A model generated the notes under the pieces. It saw nothing but the letters and a program-made list of their open reading frames with translations, was not told where the DNA came from and did no database searches. From contig CM051457.1 in NCBI GenBank assembly GCA_028274465.1, positions 49,694,362-49,758,361 of the forward strand: a DNA stretch of 64,000 nucleotides, read 5' to 3'. This stretch comes from Plantago ovata (taxonomy: Eukaryota; Streptophyta; Magnoliopsida; Lamiales; Plantaginaceae). Position numbers and translations under genes: made by a program. This document shows, in pieces, positions 61,081-64,000 of the stretch; within the stretch, counting starts at the first letter, position 1, and every line of letters starts with the position of its first letter.

Positions 61081-62848
61081 ATGCCACGACCCAGGAGGCC
61101 ACGTTACCTGACCCCGCAGTCCCAGAGGGATGATACCGACGGAGAGGACACCGTGCAGGGCTCACAGCAGGGCTCCCCTACTGTTTTTGGGACTCCACCT
61201 GGGTCGAGCAGGGGATCGACTCCTCATTCCTCCCTCCACGACCCGTGGGCCCACGTTCTAGACGACGGTTGTCCCTTTCAAAGGCCGGAAGATGGTCTTA
61301 TGTGGAATGGTCGCCCTGTCCTTTACCCCAATGGAGAGAAGTAAGTATTAGGCATTAACTAATTTACGAACTTTTAATATATATATACCGAACTAACCTT
61401 GTCACTATTGACTTACCTGTTCTTCACAGGTTGTATGGGTAGCGCGCTGCTAAAGTACTCAGTGCGATAATACGGAACAGAATGGTCCCACCGCAAGAGG
61501 GTGGCAGCCAGTGGCATTGCATCCCGGACAAAATTAAGGGAGAGCTCTTCGAGGAGCTGAGGGTGAGTTAATAATCGTACAATAATTACCCAATTGTTTG
61601 TGTTGTGAGTGGTATGTTAGCCACTTTGTGTGAGTGGTATGTTAGCCACTGTACTTGGGTGATATGTTAGTCACCATTGTTTTAGTGAAATATAGGACAA
61701 TGTGAGTGGTATGGTAGCCACTATATTTGAGTGGTATGTTAGCCACTGAACTTGGGTGATATGTTAGTCACCGATATACCTGAATAGATGTTGTTTTCCC
61801 TTGTTATATATTTGATACATGTTAGCTCCCCTTGTTATACTTGAATGTTTTTAAGTATTCACCAACGTATGTGTTTCGATGTTTATTTGTAATTGTGTAG
61901 AAAGAATTCTTCCTTCCGAAAGCATTGCTGATGGATCTCTGGTGGAGCTTCAACTCTCACGGTAGTGCCCTTTACAAGTGCATGGTTCATAACCTGAAGA
62001 AACTGTGGATAGAAAACCGTCCACGTATCGGTGATTGGCCCGGAGATGAAATTTGGGAGGCGTGGAAGGTGTATTGGGCTAACGGGAGAGTCCAGGCGCA
62101 GGCTGACCAGAACATTGAGAACCGGAAGAAGCAGCCGAATGATGGGACACGTACCCTGGTGACACACCGTTTTGGCTCTGAGTCGATCGCTACAGCACAT
62201 GTGAGGCAGAAGGTAAGTATATTAACTTTGTGAATTCATCATTCTTATACTTGTTATTTACTTGCATTTCGAACTTTCAAACTAAGTATATGATGCTTTC
62301 ATGTGTCATTCAGTTGAAGGATAAGGAGAGTCTCCTATTCACCCTGTTCTCGAGATCTCAGAAGGCCAAGGACGGACAGTGGTTGTGTGACGAGGCCACA
62401 GCAATTGCGGTAAGTATCAACAATACATGTGTTTATTAAATACTGATGATTTCATAACTAATTAACAACATAACTAACACCTTATACTCTTGATTTATAA
62501 TTTCAGACGGCCTACGAGGACAGGATTCGTGATCAGGATCTGACTGTTGAGGAAATGAATGCCATTTTCCTCGAGGTGAATCCTCCAGACGAGAAGGGCC
62601 GTCGCTTGGGACTGGGGAGTGCAGCAGCCGTCCCTGAATTGGACTCGAGGCCGATTCGTCGTTCCCGTGCCAGTACATCTTCATCATCTTCAGCAGCAGC
62701 AGCAGCTTCCGCTCGAGAGCAGGCCCTCTTACTTCAGTTGCAGGAGAGGGATGAGGAGGTGAAGAGGCTAGCTGTGAAGCAGGCTCAATATGATACTATG
62801 TTTGCTCAGCTGTATGCGAAGCTGGGGATGGATCCACCTACTCCATGA
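61081..62848 (+). pseudogene. CACTA second gene, TnpA-like (Transposase_24)
   Basis: Exons 61081-61340, 61430-61562, 61901-62212, 62314-62409 and 62507-62848, all with good donors (GTAAGT, GTGAGT) and AG acceptors and consistent phases. The ATG directly follows a GCAG acceptor, so a leader intron is likely. The N-terminal part is Ser/Pro-rich; the Transposase_24 region (FFLPKALLMDLWWSF, EIWEAWKVYWANGR, THRFGSESIATAHVRQK) spans exons 3-5; the C-terminal end is a Ser/Ala stretch and a short coiled coil (LLLQLQERDEEVKRLAVKQA). In CACTA elements this protein class binds subterminal repeats. One in-frame TAG in exon 2 (after KLYG) interrupts it; otherwise it looks intact. Confidence 0.8.
61600..61790 (+). 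repeat. Stem-loop repeat array in intron 2 of the CACTA-2 second gene
   Basis: At least six copies of GTGGTATGTTAGCCAC and GGTGATATGTTAGTCACC, each a 4-5 bp stem around TATGTTAG. The matching intron of CACTA-1 (49107-49338) has three such units. Confidence 0.75.
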
Positions 62849-64000
62849 TCCCCTATCCTTTTCGACTCTATTTACTATTTTCTACATGAATACTGTGTAC
62901 ACTATGATATTATTTTGGATTAGTATTGTGTACGTATGATTATTATTATATGTATGGAGGGTTTTGGTACATTTATTATGATTTTTTTGGATTATTTTTG
63001 GTTTATTTTGTCTATAGAATTTCTGTAACATGTTGCTTAATTAAACAGGTTGCATTTGATTTTGGGTCGCATTATTATATCTAAAAAATTAAAAAAAAAA
63101 AACAAATTAGCAACCGATCGGTTGATCCGTCGCTATACCCAGCGACAGATGAGTTTATCCGTCGCTAAAAATCCCAGACATTTAGCGACGGATAAGGCTC
63201 ATCCGTTGCTAACATTTAGCAACCGATGAGACTCATCCGTCGCTAAAAGTCCGGTGACTTTAGCGACGGATAATTCATCGGTTGCTAAAAGTCAACCTCA
63301 TTTTCCGTCGCTAATCCGTCGCCAATTCGCGACGGAAATTTCATCGGTCGCTAATTCGCTAGCGACTAACGGTTTAGCGACGATGAATTTATCCGTCGCT
63401 AAAAACACCGATCGGTCGCTGGCGAATATTAGCGACCGATCGGTGTGGTTTAGCGACGGATTGTTCCGTCGCTAAACGTCATGTTCCTTGTAGTGTTAAC
63501 TAAGTGCAATACATAAATGTGACAAGCCAAGCGAGAAAAACCTCAAACAAATTCATAGAGATGAAGCATATGATTAATGGCATAGTTAGTTGATCTACCC
63601 AATAAAAAAGTTCAAAAAATTTGGCAATAAACTCCATATAAAACATGCAAGACTATCCTAGGATGAATGTAGTGAATGCAACCTAAAAAACTAAGAAAGT
63701 AGTAAACGTGCAAATGCAAATGCAGACGGATAAAACATGCAAGGTACTATACTCATCCTACCAATACCAAGCTCTAAACCATCAATGGAAAACTCCAAAC
63801 TAATAACACTAGATCACTTAAATCCCATCCCCCCTCATGAAATTAACGCTAGTCCCTAGCAGTAAGAAAATGAGGAAATAAGATGTGATACTAGATGTTA
63901 CCACATGGTTTGGCCTCGGTCGGCTGAGTATGCTGCTTGTGAGTTATTGGGACTGCTCTGGGAGCCTTATAGGTGATCATCAGGTCTTCTGGTAGGTGTG

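Larger units (their letters stand above)
55983..63495 (+). mobile_element. CACTA-2, near-complete CACTA (En/Spm) transposon in G3
   Basis: 7513 bp. Starts CACAACAAGAAAAACAG (one change from CACTACAAG) and ends CATGTTCCTTGTAGTG, flanked by the duplication TTA (55980-55982, 63496-63498). Subterminal arrays of TAGCGACGGAT and TAGCGACCGATCGG units occupy 56015-56310 and 63105-63478. It carries both classic CACTA genes in the usual order and orientation. Both genes are mutated, so it is no longer autonomous. It inserted after G3. Confidence 0.92.
53590..64000 (-). mobile_element. Gypsy-like LTR element G3, reversed, runs off the right edge
   Basis: 3' LTR 53590-54842 (1253 bp), then the polypurine tract (54843-54860 as its complement) and a 3' interior matching the G2 interior in reverse (54861-55979, 63499-64000). 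CACTA-2 splits it. It cut into the 184-bp repeat array. Its LTR is closer to the piece at 12011-13092 than to G2. The rest, including any gag, lies outside the window, so wholeness cannot be judged. Confidence 0.85.

Noticed and set aside
55983-63495. CRISPR-like array from the many regular GCGACGGAT repeats
   Set aside because: Units are in both orientations, irregularly spaced and confined to element ends: CACTA subterminal repeats.

Overview
This window looks like nuclear DNA from a flowering plant, most likely a eudicot. It is AT-rich, has plant-type GT-AG introns, and is almost entirely built from plant transposable elements: an L1-clade LINE with a C-terminal zf-RVT domain, Ty1/copia and Ty3/gypsy LTR elements, TRIMs, CACTA (En/Spm) transposons, Stowaway MITEs and Helitron-like sequences. 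I see no bacterial, organellar, CRISPR or ribosomal RNA features. I cannot name the species.

Layout. 1-1000: the 5' end of a probable host gene on the minus strand, with a TATA box, running off the left edge. 1000-5250: intergenic DNA with a GC-rich leader-like stretch, a two-LTR TRIM and Helitron-like ends. 5247-23870: a mosaic. A 2.3 kb direct duplication (X at 5247-7545, X' at 21556-23858) encloses two copies of a 4 kb compound element in opposite orientation (A at 7787-11985, B at 16315-20370). Between A and B lie an LTR piece, two tRNA-like Pol III units and one three-exon gene (15258-16069), the best host-gene candidate here. A gypsy gag piece lies at 20372-21480 and a MITE inside a MITE at 24020-24530.

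25204-50644 is a single LINE of about 5 kb, expanded to 25 kb by nested insertions. A 199-bp solo TRIM LTR (29340-29538), a gypsy element G1 (29666-46431) and CACTA-1 (46678-50094) each inserted separately. G1 in turn holds a reversed copia element and a younger gypsy-like element, G2 (36810-44995). Target-site duplications of G1, G2, the TRIM LTR, CACTA-1 and the LINE itself can be read by eye. Collapsing the three insertions restores LINE codons at each junction.

50660-53589 holds an unassigned transcription-unit-like stretch and a 184-bp tandem repeat. 53590-64000 is a reversed gypsy element, G3, of the same family as G1 and G2. Inside it sits CACTA-2 (55983-63495), which carries both classic CACTA genes in mutated form.

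How the parts relate. G1, G2, G3 and the LTR piece at 12011-13092 form one family. The one interior visible in full (G2) shows gag and a protease-like region but no reverse transcriptase or integrase, so the family probably borrows these from a partner. CACTA-1 has the same subterminal repeat unit as CACTA-2 and half of a related second gene, so it was probably mobilised by a CACTA-2-like element. The least routine signals are GC-rich palindromes just upstream of the LTR TATA boxes, stem-loop repeats in the same intron of both CACTA second genes, and a duplicated tRNA-like unit with a compensatory base change.
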